The translations under genes were made by a program, and so were the position numbers. A model generated the notes under the pieces. That model searched no databases and was not told the origin of the DNA. It saw only the letters and a program-made list of their open reading frames with translations. A stretch of DNA of 64,000 nt, from contig JADNYV010000012.1 in assembly GCA_015501055.1 (NCBI GenBank), positions 186,001 to 250,000 of the forward strand, in the 5' to 3' direction. Below are positions 21,278-32,306 of the stretch, piece by piece. Numbering within the stretch: position 1 is the first letter of the stretch; each line of letters begins with the position of its first letter. The stretch is from Mucidula mucida. Its lineage: Eukaryota; Basidiomycota; Agaricomycetes; Agaricales; Physalacriaceae.

Positions 21278-24200
21278 ATGTCGACGACAAAAAGGCCGTT
21301 TGCACGGCTAAAGAAGGCGGCGCCAGCCTCGGAGGGCGTGGATATACAGCAATGGATACTGGGCTCTAGCGCGAATGACTCGGACGACGATGAATCGGAG
21401 CAAAACCGCCTGGCGGACTGGTCGGATGTGCTGGCGATGGCAGGTCGAATGAGAATTAGCGAGCGCCTACGCTTCATAAAGGAGGAATTGTTGACAGCTG
21501 GTAAGTATCTCGTAATGTCTGGCTCAATATCTGATTTAAAATCACAAGACTTGACTATTTCGCAGACGATGGATGTCTTTGCACTCCTCGTAAAGATTTC
21601 TGACTCGGAGGCAGAGAAACTAGGGGCCGAAATGCTCAAACAAGTCGGGGACGACGTGAAGGAGAATGTATCGCGCTGGCTGGAGCACGAAGTCAAGGGC
21701 ATAGTTGGACGGTGTGTCCTTATGCGCCCCATCATCCGCTTCTCATCGATGGGTGCAGGTCTACGGCGCCAACGGATCGATACGCACTCCTCAGCTGGTG
21801 CTGTACGTTATATGCGACTACTTCAGACCCACGGCAGCTTGTATGCATTAGCCGTCTTGTGGAATCTACTGGACCGGAAGGCTTCAGAAGGGTAAAGAGA
21901 GCGCTGAGGGCTACACAGGTCTGCATTTCGCGGCATTCTCTTTCGATTGGCACTGATTTGTTCAATACTTACAGACGGACATAAACTTAGTGCTTAAAGT
22001 CGAGAGCATCGTACTCATGGCTGCGTGGCTGGTAGCGAATCCCAAGGCAGAACCATCCCAAGAAGTAACGGTGTGCAAATCGTATCTTCTTAAAAAATGC
22101 AACTCGATCTAAGTATTTCACTGACTAGGAAGGGATTATCAAGATGTACACCGCGCTCTTGACGCGTCACATTGACACGCGCATCCTTGTGAATTTAATT
22201 GGTTCCGGTCGCGTCGTTCAATAACTGAAATATGACTTATAGAACGCGATTACATCTCCCCTTAGCGTTCTTTTCTCGATACAAGACATCTGGCTTGCAG
22301 CGGAGCGAGCGGTGAACAAGACGCCTACAACTGCTCTACCTGGTATTCTGCGGTCTCTCCACCGACTTAATGACGATCTCACATTTCACTTAGTATTATC
22401 ACATTTGTTTTTGGTAAAACCTGATCCTCGTGCTGCCAAGCTTGCCATAATTGCGGCGCGTTCGGCGAATGAAGTCGTAAGGCAGGAGGGTCTTCACCTG
22501 TTCATCTCGTTGTCGAAAAACAAAGACGTCGAGATTCCAGTAGAAGATTTCATCTCTGCTCTTAAAACTTCTACGCCTGAACATCGTATTTGTTTACTTG
22601 ACATGATCTCGCATCTTCCACCTGCCAACGGCATTGCTGTAGCAGCGTTGGGTAAGGGTGACGTGCATCTAGGACTAGCGCCTCACGTCACATATGCTCT
22701 CCAAAACGGAGAAGCCAAGGAAGTCGTAAAGCTCTTGGAGGATGGACTGAAAAGCCCCAGATGGAGGACAAACTACCTTGCACTAGTCGGCGAGGCTCTT
22801 TGGGACTATCCAGGAAAGGATGTCAAGAGTCTTGAGACCGAGATGGAAAAGGTTCTGAAAGGCGGAGGATACGAAGGATGCATTGCCGCAGCAGTCATCT
22901 TGCGACGAAGTGAGTTTTCTCCTTCGTGGCTTCACAAAACGAGGAGACGATGTTTTTTCAGATTCAACGGATCTCAAGAAGAATCCCGCGTTGGCGAAAC
23001 CTTTGTTCCTTCGTGATTACAGCAAGCTTACGACAGTTGATGAAGAGCGGTGGCTGCTACGCGCTATTCAAGAGTTTGTTGGCATATTTCGTAAAGACTT
23101 AATGAACAGTGATGTCCTACGGTACGCACCATTTCTAGCAAATCGTGTTCAATTCTTTACCTGGTTGCACAGACTTCAAGTTGGTACACTTCTTGTCCAT
23201 GTCGGAGTGCGACGCGGCGATCGACGCGCTGCATTTGATACCGTCAAGAAATGTGCGGTACCAGCAGCTGTACGGGAAGCCATGGGCAAATGGGCCGTGA
23301 AAGAGGGCGAGGAGCATAACTTGGGAAAGGTTTTGATCGCTTCGGTGTCAAATGGAGCAACGGAACCACTTGAAGGAGCCGAGAAAGCAGAGAATGAGGT
23401 TATTGCCTCAGTTGTCGTAGCACATAAACTTGGAGGTCAAGCCGTCTGGGTCGATATGTGCAGACAAGCTGGGGTAGACCCTGCTAGTGTTGTAGGCAAG
23501 AAGGGTGCGGAAGCCGTTGCAATTGTCTGCAATGGAGATGAGGTTCGACTTTCGTGCATTTCTCCCCGTCTTTCTCATATCCTCTAGGCATGCTTCCCCG
23601 CAGCGACCACTCTAGCCTTCGTCAATCCACCGATCGCAGTGCCTCTACTGTTGGCTCAGGCGAAAGCCGATTTCGCCGACGGCGCAAAATTAACCGATGC
23701 AGAATTAGGAATGTGGGCTACTGAAGAAGGAACTGTCTGGGCTGATGGTATTAACTGTTCCTCCTTCCTCATTGGAGTTGACTACATGTTCACAGTGTCG
23801 GCGGGTTTGCCATCACGGCCTACTAAGTCGAAAGGCAAGGATGCCGAGCTTGAGCGATGGGAAGCTGAAATACGGAAGTCCAAAAACCAGTCTCATCTTT
23901 TGGAGAAACAATTGGCGATGGAGGCGGAAGTGCGAGCCCGTGTAAATCTTGTCAAAAAGCGCATGGAACGTGGGTTGGGCTTGGTGAAGAGTGTGGTGGA
24001 AGCTGGGGCTGTGAGCGGCATTACTGTGATTGGAGGAGAAGGCGATACCTCGGAAGGCACCAGTGTGTCCGATATTGCGAAAATGCTCTTAGAAGTTGCA
24101 GGCAATCGCTTAGTGCAAAAAATGGTTGGGGACGTGTATTGCGTAAGTTGTTTCCTTATGTTCGCTAGCTTCCTCAGTTGATATCCTTTCCAGGCATTAT

Positions 24201-27200
24201 CTCAAGTGTGCGAAAGCAGGTTCGGACCACTCGCACAGTGGATTGGAGTCGCGACTCTTCGTAGTATCAAAGGCGATGCAGTCGTGGGCGACGAGTGGAG
24301 GGAAGAGAGCGTAGTAGGTACGTTCAGCGAAATGGTTATAAATGGATGGATGCTCACATTTATTTTGGGAAGCTATCGTGACCAGATGTCTTTTCCGCCT
24401 TCGCTTCCTGGCAGAGCAGAAACCATTTGATCCATCAACTTTCGCGTACGTATTTCCGCTTCTTAAATACGTTCTCCTCAGAGGCCCTGCGACAATCAAG
24501 GAGAGCGAAGGCGACAGCGAGGACGGCAATGAGGACGGGGAGTTGGCGATGCACGTTCTGCAATTCCATTGCGCCATGTGTCCGTTTTTCTTTCGATCTT
24601 CGCAGCTGCGTCCTAAATTCCTGCAGTTTCTGATCCGTCGTATCCTCGGCTAGATACGCTCTCATTACTCTTGACTGAGGGCTCTGCGGCACCTCATCTT
24701 ACGCCAATGAAAACAAAGGATACGTTAGTCGAGCTTGCTTCGGCAATCGCCGAGAACGCCACAACTGCTGAAACGAATATCCTTCTGGCTGGTACCCTTC
24801 AGGCGGACGTTGGCGGACGTGGCGCATGCTTGAGAGGTCTACAGGTCTGCAATACATCATAGACCCCCTTCCCCGAATCCGATCTAACGACAGCTATAGC
24901 CGTTTGATCTTACAGAGCTAGACTTCTCGCCTGCTCTATGGATCGCATGCCACGACTCGGATGAGCCGAATGCGATTCTGGCCCAAAAGATTTGGGAGGA
25001 TAATGGTCTAGATGTCCCAGAACGTCTAGATGAAAACATGATGCAATACCTAGGTATGTCTCGTCGCCTTACCTCTTACATTCTCTTATAGTCTTCGTAT
25101 AGCCCATTTCGTATCATATGTACGTGCTGCTTCGGCTGCTGCTATTGCGGATGGGTGGCCTGCGTATTCGACTGTTGAGCGACTAAAAGCGTTCTACAAT
25201 GAGAAGGCCAAGGTCCTCGCGCCGGAGTATGATGACTATGTACGTGACAATCTGACTTGATTGCCTCTGTATGCTGAAAGAGGTTCTCCAGGGCATGGTA
25301 ATCTCTGAAAGCCTTGGTCGAACCGATCCATGGGAAGCAAGAGTCGCCACAGCACGCGCATTTGAGCTGATTGCGGAAGATGTCTTCGGTTTCGAAAGTC
25401 CGGATGAAGCAAAAGAAAGCAATATCTCTGCCTTCTTTTCCTTCCTGATCAGTTCGGGTGCATTAGGTGATCGCTCTAGTCCTGTTCGTAGAGGAATGCT
25501 CGATGCCGGCGTGAAGGTGCTAGATGTATGCGGAACAGACGCTGGCATCATGTTGATCAAAGTGTTCGAGGCCTATCTAGCGACAGCCGACGTCGATATT
25601 CCGAAGAAAATCACGCAGAAAAAAGCAAATGACATCCGAGGCGCCGATACCAAGGGACAGGCAGACGAGGAGGCTGAGCGGGCGGATCACACGAAAGAGG
25701 CGGTTGTGATCTTGTTGGGACGCGTCGCAAAATATCTGCCAGCAGGAGATGCCAGGATACCTGGTGTTGTTTCTCGATTGGTGGATGCTTTGAAAACACC
25801 AAGTGAGGCTGTGCAGATGGCTGTAGCAGGCTGCTTAGCTGGTTTGGTCGGCGGTATGAAAGGTTCATCCGTATGTTTAACATTTCTTTTGCCATATCCT
25901 TCACGTGACTGACGCGCCATCGCAGGAGCTCTCCGAACTCGTCGATTCACTTTTCACACAGGTCGTACAAGCTCCCAAGTACGCCGAGCGCCGAGGCGCT
26001 GCGTATGGGATCGCAGGCGTTGTCAAAGGTGTTGGCATCGGTGGAATGCGAACATTCCGTGTCATCTCTCGCATACAGGCAGGAGGCACTTCATGGGAAG
26101 CACGTGAAGGAGGCATGTTCTTGATTGAAACGCTCAGTAGCGTTTTGGGAAGAACGTTTGAGCCCTATGTTGCCCCTTTCGTTCTGCCTCTGTTGCTTCA
26201 GGCCTTTGGTGATGCATCTGGTGATGTACGAGAAGCGGCTGGTGACGCAGCCAAGGCAATTATGGGAGGGCTCAGCCCATATGGCGTCAAGCTCATCCTT
26301 CCCGGCCTACTAGAAGGACTAGAGGAGAAAGCTTGGAGGACCAAGAAAGGCAGTGCAGAACTTTTGGGTATGATGGCGTACTCTCGTTCAGTGCAGCTCG
26401 AGGTGGTCATTCCGCGAATTACCGCGGTCCTTGGTGATTCACACGCACAAGTCCGCACGGCAGCCAACAAAAGTCTCAAGATGTTCGGTGACGTTATTGG
26501 CAATCCCGAGGTGAAGAAATTGGTCCCGACCCTTCTCAAAGCATTGGTCGACCCAGGGAAGACCAGTGTTGCGCTTAAAGGCGTTTTGGGTACGACCTTT
26601 GTGCACTACATTGATAGGTCTTCGTTGGCTTGGTGATACCTATTGTCGAACGAGGACTGCGGGACAGAGGCTCGGAAGGCAAGAAGCGGGCCGTCAGGAT
26701 CGTTGGAAACCTGGCAGGCCTTACGGACACTGGTGATTTCATCCCATATCTGAGGGGATTAATGCCGTTAGTACGGATTGTTCTAGTGGATCCTGTGCCA
26801 GAAGCACGAGCCACTGCAGCGAAAGCTCTGGGTACGCTTGTCGAGCGTCTCGGAGAAGCCACATTCCCTGACTTGGTGAAGGATTTGATGAGAGTGCTGA
26901 GGGGAGAGGATGGTAGCGTTGGAGGTGTCGATCGACAAGGAGCCGCCCAGGGTCTCAGTGAAGTGCTTGCCGGGTTGGGAATGGAGAGATTGGAAGGCTT
27001 ACTTCCCGATATCCTACTTAACGTCCGTGCACCGAAACCGGCTGTCAGGGAGGGATTCATGTCCCTTCTGGTCTTTTTGCCCGCCACATTCGGCGGCCGC
27101 TTCGCTGTGCATCTTCCAAAGATCGTTTCACCTATTCTAGCTGGGATGAGGGACATAGAGGAGGGTGTCAGGGAAGCAGCTATGCGTGCTGGGCGTATGA

Positions 27201-29696
27201 TGGTCAACAGTTATGCGAACCGAGCTGTTGAGCTTCTTCTTCCAGAGCTGGAGACTGGGCTGTTTGAGGGTGGATGGAGAATCCGTCATTCCTCCATCAC
27301 TCTCATTGGGGAGTTGCTTTTCAAGGTGTCCGGAATTTCTTCCAAAGATCCTAATGCGCTGGAAGAGGACTCAGCGGACGCCAATACTACGAGGACTCTG
27401 AGTGAAGTTCTGGGTGAGAAGAGGAGAGACAGACTACTGGCCGAGTTATATGTAATGCGACAAGACGGTGTCGCTACCGTTCGACAAGCCGCTATGGGTA
27501 TCTGGAAGGCTGTTGTCGGCAACACCCCTAGGACGGTACGGGAAATTTTGGGAGAGCTCGTTTCTTTGATCATCACTTTGCGAGGAGGTGGAGAAGATGA
27601 ACTAGAAGAAGCGAGTACAGTTCGTTACTTTCAATTCTGTTAGGCTAACATGTTTGATTTAGACTTCTTCTCGTACCGTTGCAGAGATTGTCCGCAAGTT
27701 TGGGGAACGTATCGTGGGTGACATCATGACTGTGCTGAAGCAAACTATGGAGACTGGAACTGCAAAAGAAAGAGAGGGTGTTTGCTTGGTGCTTAGTGAT
27801 GTGATGTATGTCCCGTCATGGTCATGTTCAAGCTGAAGCTATACTGATCTTCCGCCAGGGAGAACGCTTTAGAAGCTCAGCGCACGCCTCATGAAGACGA
27901 TATCATAGGCTTAGTTAGGAATGCACTCGTCGATGATGATGCTGGGGTTCGTGCAGCGGCAGCCAGAGTCGGCGCTCGTGGGGCTGACGAGGCGTTGGTC
28001 GGCGCTCTTGAGAAGGAGAGCGACGAGGCGGTTCGCGCTCTCGAAGAGATCATCGGAGTAGGAATTGCCCATCATCTGAATATTTCCTCTCACTAACAGT
28101 TTTTTCAGGTCCGAGCAGCAACTGTATTCCCTGCGGTCCTGCCTACTCTCACAAAACGGCCTCTGAGCGTATTCAATGCTCGCGCTCTTGGAGTACTAGT
28201 CCCGGTTGCTGGTTCTTCTGTGGGACGCAGAGTCAATGTCATTCTAAACGCCTTAGTAGAAGCCCACGAATCTGTACGCGCTGGTACCGCCGCCGACGAA
28301 CTTGCGGAGGAAGTCGCCAACACAACGGAAAGAGTCATGGAAGCCGTAGACGACGCTGACGGCGTAAGTGGGGTAATGATGCTTCTCCTTGGATGGGCCA
28401 AATCGGACTCTCCAAGTCGTCGCCAGTCGTCCTACGAGTTCCTGAGCATCTTCTCTGCCTCGGCTGGGGAAGAGGCGGCGGAGGAAGCCGCTGTCTTCAG
28501 GATTGACTGGGTCCGACAACTTGTGGGGGCTCTCGAAGACCCTGTTTCCGACGTGGCTCGCTCTGCATCATTTGCAATAACAGCATTCGTCAAGGCCATC
28601 GACAAGGAAGAATGGGACCCATTAGTTGTTCCTATCCGTCGTGGTCTGGAAGGGCTGAGCGAGTCGGCTGGCGTTTCCTTGAGCGGCGAGGGTGGTAAAG
28701 GAGGATGCCTGGGTGCCCTGGTAGGTGTTGTCATCGCTGGTCTTACTGGTGGAAGCTACGAGCAAAGAGAATGCGCCGCCGTTAGTATTGGCGAAATCGT
28801 CAGACTATGTGCTGGGTCTGGAGGACCGACCTCACCCATCAAACCGCATGTTGTCCCTTTGACTGGGCCGCTGATTCGTGTAGCCGGAACGCCTCTTCCT
28901 CCTGCAGTCAAGAGCGCGGTCATACAGACTCTTGGCAATATGGTGGAGAAGATTTCCGCGTTGGTGAAGCCCTTCTTCCCGCAGTTGCAGAGAACGTTCG
29001 TAAAAGGAGTCAGCGATGCTGGTGGGTCCTTGTTACCTATTTTCGCCTCCTTGACTTGGACTTACGTTCTCCAAAGGTGGCGTGACTGTGCGTGCAAAAT
29101 CAGGGCATGCGCTGGGCGTCTTGATGCGCCACGTACCACGTGTAGACCCCGTGATCACCGAACTTATTTCACTTGTAGAGTCCGGCGGAGGTGCGAGTGC
29201 TGTTGACGCATTGGCAGAAGTTGTGCAGAATGCTGCTGCCAATGTTGGAGAGGCGGCGAGGGAGAAATGTATTAATCTTGTCAGCGAGTCTTTCCGGTCG
29301 TCTGGTGCAGATGGTAAGTCACTCGCGTCATACTCTGGATTCCATGCAAACAGTATTATTTCAGATGGGTTCATCCAGTCCATCGCTAGCTTGGTGGTCG
29401 CCATTGCCAACGTATGGCCACCAGAGACGCTTCAGTCCATCGTTGACGGTTACCTCGTCTTCGGGACACCTGCAAGTTTGATATCATCTCACACGATCCT
29501 TGCTCTTCTCGACCCCGACTCAGCACAAGAGTCTGGGAAGCTCTTCCTTGATTTAGGCTCTGGCACATTTAGAAGTGTGGCACAGAAAATAGTCGAGAGC
29601 GCCAGCAATGAGCGGGTTGCTATCGCCAGGCCGGCTCGAGAAGCACGGGATATATTGAGAAACATGTCCAGCAGTGAATTAGATGGAATCTTCTAG
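21278..29696 (+). CDS. GCN1: GCN1, HEAT-repeat activator of the Gcn2 kinase
   Basis: This very large gene encodes roughly 2,500 residues of HEAT-type helical repeats. The eEF3-like central region is unmistakable: YAERRGAAYGIAGVVKG, FEPYVAPFVLPLLLQAFGD, VREAAGDAAKAIM, KKGSAELLGMMAYSRSVQLE and GGWRIRHSSITLIGELLFKV. Later segments include RDGVATVRQAAMG-like and NTPRTVREILGELV blocks, and KPFFPQLQRTFVKGVSDA near the C-terminus. Gcn1 binds stalled or collided ribosomes and Gcn2 to switch on the amino-acid starvation response. Many introns of about 50–60 nt interrupt it. At 26630 one T is missing in GGCTTGG: the frame reaches a stop after IDRSSLAW, while adding a T gives IDRSSLALVIPIVERGL. The first intron near 21500 is also uncertain, because both reading through and splicing it cause problems. 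Confidence 0.93.
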
Positions 29697-29815
29697 ATCA
29701 CGTAGGTTCTTCCTCGTCCAGTCAAGACGCATCCAGTAGTCTTCATACCACAGCCATTTGTAATTTGTATTATAGATTGTAGCACTGTATCCTAGTATAC
29801 TTCAATCGTGTCACG

Positions 29816-31286
29816 TCATCCTGTGATTTTGCCTTTTGTGATCCTTTGGACTTCGAGACGATCCATTACTGCCCTATGTAGACTTGACTGGTTTCTGCCG
29901 TCGTATTGCGCCAGGTCAGTTGATGCAGAGGGCTTGACAATCTTGGGTTTTGAGATCTTCCGCACGTGTGGCGGCACAATTAAAGTTGTAGATGGAGGCG
30001 GTGGCGGCCACTATGAAACGGTCACTTGGGTGATTTGAGAAAACGACGATAATGCTCACATCACGATTAGGCTGGTTGAAATGAAGAGTAGCCCAAGGCG
30101 GATACTCTTTTTCAAGGCGAATGATGTGATCTTCTAACATCTTCAGGCGGGCGAGCAGGCTTAATGGCGGCGAAGGGACTATAGAGCACGACTGAGTTAT
30201 ATGATAAAAGAAGCGGCGAAACATACCATAATTCACTGAAAAGTGAGCCTCCACATTTGACAGGCGCTCATCGAGACCTGAATGTCTTTCTGCCGTCACC
30301 CTTTCGTCAAACTCCGTGTAGGGCATCTGTTCAATGACACCAGCTTTCTCTTTACCTTTGTGTGATGGTGATAAAGGGTGCGAATCGAGCTGCTTCTTTG
30401 TCGTCCGCTTCAGATGATCATCATTCTTAGCAACGTCGTATTTAATCTGTTGGGTCCTATCCACTTGTTTCGCGTCGGTTCGAGCGCACGAGGGCTCATT
30501 GTCCACGTCCATGGCGTCACCCCTCCTTTGTCGCTTTTCCTCTAAAGACAAGAGAAACTCGGCACGATTGGAAGCGTCATTTCTTGCACGATTTTTGGCG
30601 AGGTACTGTGATATCGACTTCGTTATCTGTGCTGAACGTGGGACACTGGCAGAAAGTTGACTGGAACGGGTGCACCGACCGTAGAAGGTGGGAGTGGTGT
30701 AGTACCGTTTGCAGGGTGAACATAGTCAAGCTTTCGTTCTTCTAGTGGTAGATCCTGATGTTCAGAAGAGACGTCGTCGGGTTGAGCTGTTACTAAAGCC
30801 TAACGCGATGAGTGAAACCCAGCCGAGATGAAGGACATTTACCTTGATATTCTCTATAAGGCGCTTTAGAGCCGGAGGTACTTTAGTTCGTTCCCATGCT
30901 GAATTCATGACCAGCATATCGCGCTCGAGACCGTTGAGTGCCTCGGTCATCCCGACATCTTCCAGAAAGACCTTCAACGCAGAGTCCCAGTTGGGAGCGA
31001 AAGCAGGTGTTGGATCTTGTGCCACAGGAGGAGGGATAGATGCCGGTGGTACATCCTGTTCGATTGCCTCTTTTTTAACGGGGACTTGAGTAGGCGCTGG
31101 GGCTGTGTACGGATTGTACATGTACGAGGCCGACGTTGTTGGGGTAGCAAATGAATACGGCATAGTCGGCGTCGCCCATCCACCACCGTAAGGCTGACTA
31201 CCAGACATATAATTCATCGGTACATGGTAGGTGAATCTGGGAGTAGATGGACCAGGCGTCGCGTTGTTATTAGGCGTGTTGGTCAT
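29816..31286 (-). CDS. MBIP-like coiled-coil protein
   Basis: The ATG is at 31286. The N-terminus is Pro/Tyr/Thr-rich, followed by a small helical region (ALKVFLEDVGMTEALNGLER). Next comes a basic coiled stretch (AQITKSISQYLAKNRARNDA), then LDERLSNVEAHFSVNY. The most conserved-looking part is LLARLKMLEDHIIRLEKEYP, which resembles the C-terminal IKxLEDxILxLE block of animal MBIP, a subunit of the ATAC histone acetyltransferase. After PPWATLHFNQPNRD an intron leads to WPPPPPS, and the protein ends LHRAVMDRLEVQRI with a stop at 29816–29818. One A appears to be missing near 30647 (…VNFLP|SVPRSAQITK…). The role in fungi is unknown to me. It shares a 38-bp divergent gap with the RPR2-like gene. Confidence 0.72.
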
Positions 31287-31324
31287 GATAGTCAAGAACC
31301 AACCCGGGCTTTCTTTAGACCATC
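31287..31324. promoter_or_regulatory. 38-bp head-to-head gap between two start codons
   Basis: Only 38 bp separate the ATG of the minus-strand MBIP-like gene from the ATG of the plus-strand RPR2-like gene. The core promoters must therefore overlap or lie inside the opposite gene's coding region, and the two 5' leaders must be very short or overlap as antisense. Confidence 0.75.
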
Positions 31325-31996
31325 ATGGCGAAAAAGCCGAAAGATCAAGTTCCCAATCCTAACAGCGTCGTGAACAGGGATGTTATACAACGACTCAATT
31401 TTATGTACCAGGCCAGCGTCTATCTCAATACAGTGGCAGCGTCGGTACCCACAGCGGTCCCGCAGCCTAAACGGAAGAAGAGGATCACTGCCGATCACCT
31501 ATCCCGCAATTATGTTTCTGCTATGAAGGTCGTCGGTCAGAAGACAACAGTCAAAATGTAAGTCTTCAATCTTGTACAATCAGTGTCTAATCCCCCAGCC
31601 AGGGATCCTGCCGTGAAGCGCACATTGTGTCAAGGCTGTCATTCTGTTTTGATCGCTGGGTCTACTGCGACAGTTCGCGTTAAAAGTAGGAAACATTGCG
31701 CGTTATAATAAGCTGTTAACCCAAGGACAGAATCGCCTTCTCATACGCATACCATGGTTTATACCTGCACGCAATGCAAAATGACGCGTCGAATACCCGC
31801 CCCGCCCTCTGGCGTTTCTGCCACAGACTCGTCTTCCGCAGAAGCTATGGATGTAGACGACTCGCAATCGGGAAACTCACGAAAAAGTGGTTGTCTCCCA
31901 CTACCCCTACGCAGCGATGCAGGACATGTTGTTTTTCGGGGACAGGAGCAGATCACAGAGGATGCAATTGTTGGGTCCGGGCTATTTGCAGTCTAA
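31325..31996 (+). CDS. RPR2: RNase P subunit of the Rpr2/Rpp21/Snm1 family
   Basis: Three exons give a protein starting MAKKPKDQVPNPNSVVNRDV, followed by RLNFMYQASVYLN, a helical N-terminal region. The zinc ribbon uses LCQGCHSVL and YTCTQCKMTRRIP (CxxC...CxxC), with VKMDPAVKRTLC leading in, the classic layout of the Rpr2/Rpp21/Snm1 family. The protein would serve in RNase P or MRP, trimming tRNA 5' leaders in the nucleus. After the ribbon comes a Ser/Asp-rich linker, then DAGHVVFRGQEQI near the end. An overlapping frame from about 31887 to 32099 is open too, but the chosen end keeps a single frame with no indel. The symbol is by family; Snm1 cannot be excluded. Confidence 0.85.
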
Positions 31997-32306
31997 CGCG
32001 ATTGTGTTAGGAAATAGCTATGTATGGTCGCTCTGGGACGCAACACTCGGGAACTATCCGACACTCACCCTCACACGACTGAAGCGGGTACTACTTTGAC
32101 CATAGCAGTGCACTTCACGCTGCAATCGTCTGTTTCTTCACACCGAGAGACAGTCTCTTCACTTGGGGAGCTTACTGAGATCCTTTTGTTAACGGGATTC
32201 TATTCTCTTGAAGAGTGCCAGCTTGGGGGGTTTGTAATGTGTCTATATTCCTCGAGCCTAATTCTGAATCAGTCTTGTATCATTATATACATAGACCGCG
32301 AGCTAT

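Noticed and set aside
31887..32099. Alternative C-terminus of the RPR2-like protein in another frame (FFGDRSRSQRMQLLGPGYLQ)
   Set aside because: It would require removing an A from an AAAAA run. The in-frame end with DAGHVVFRGQEQ is sufficient and looks more like the family.
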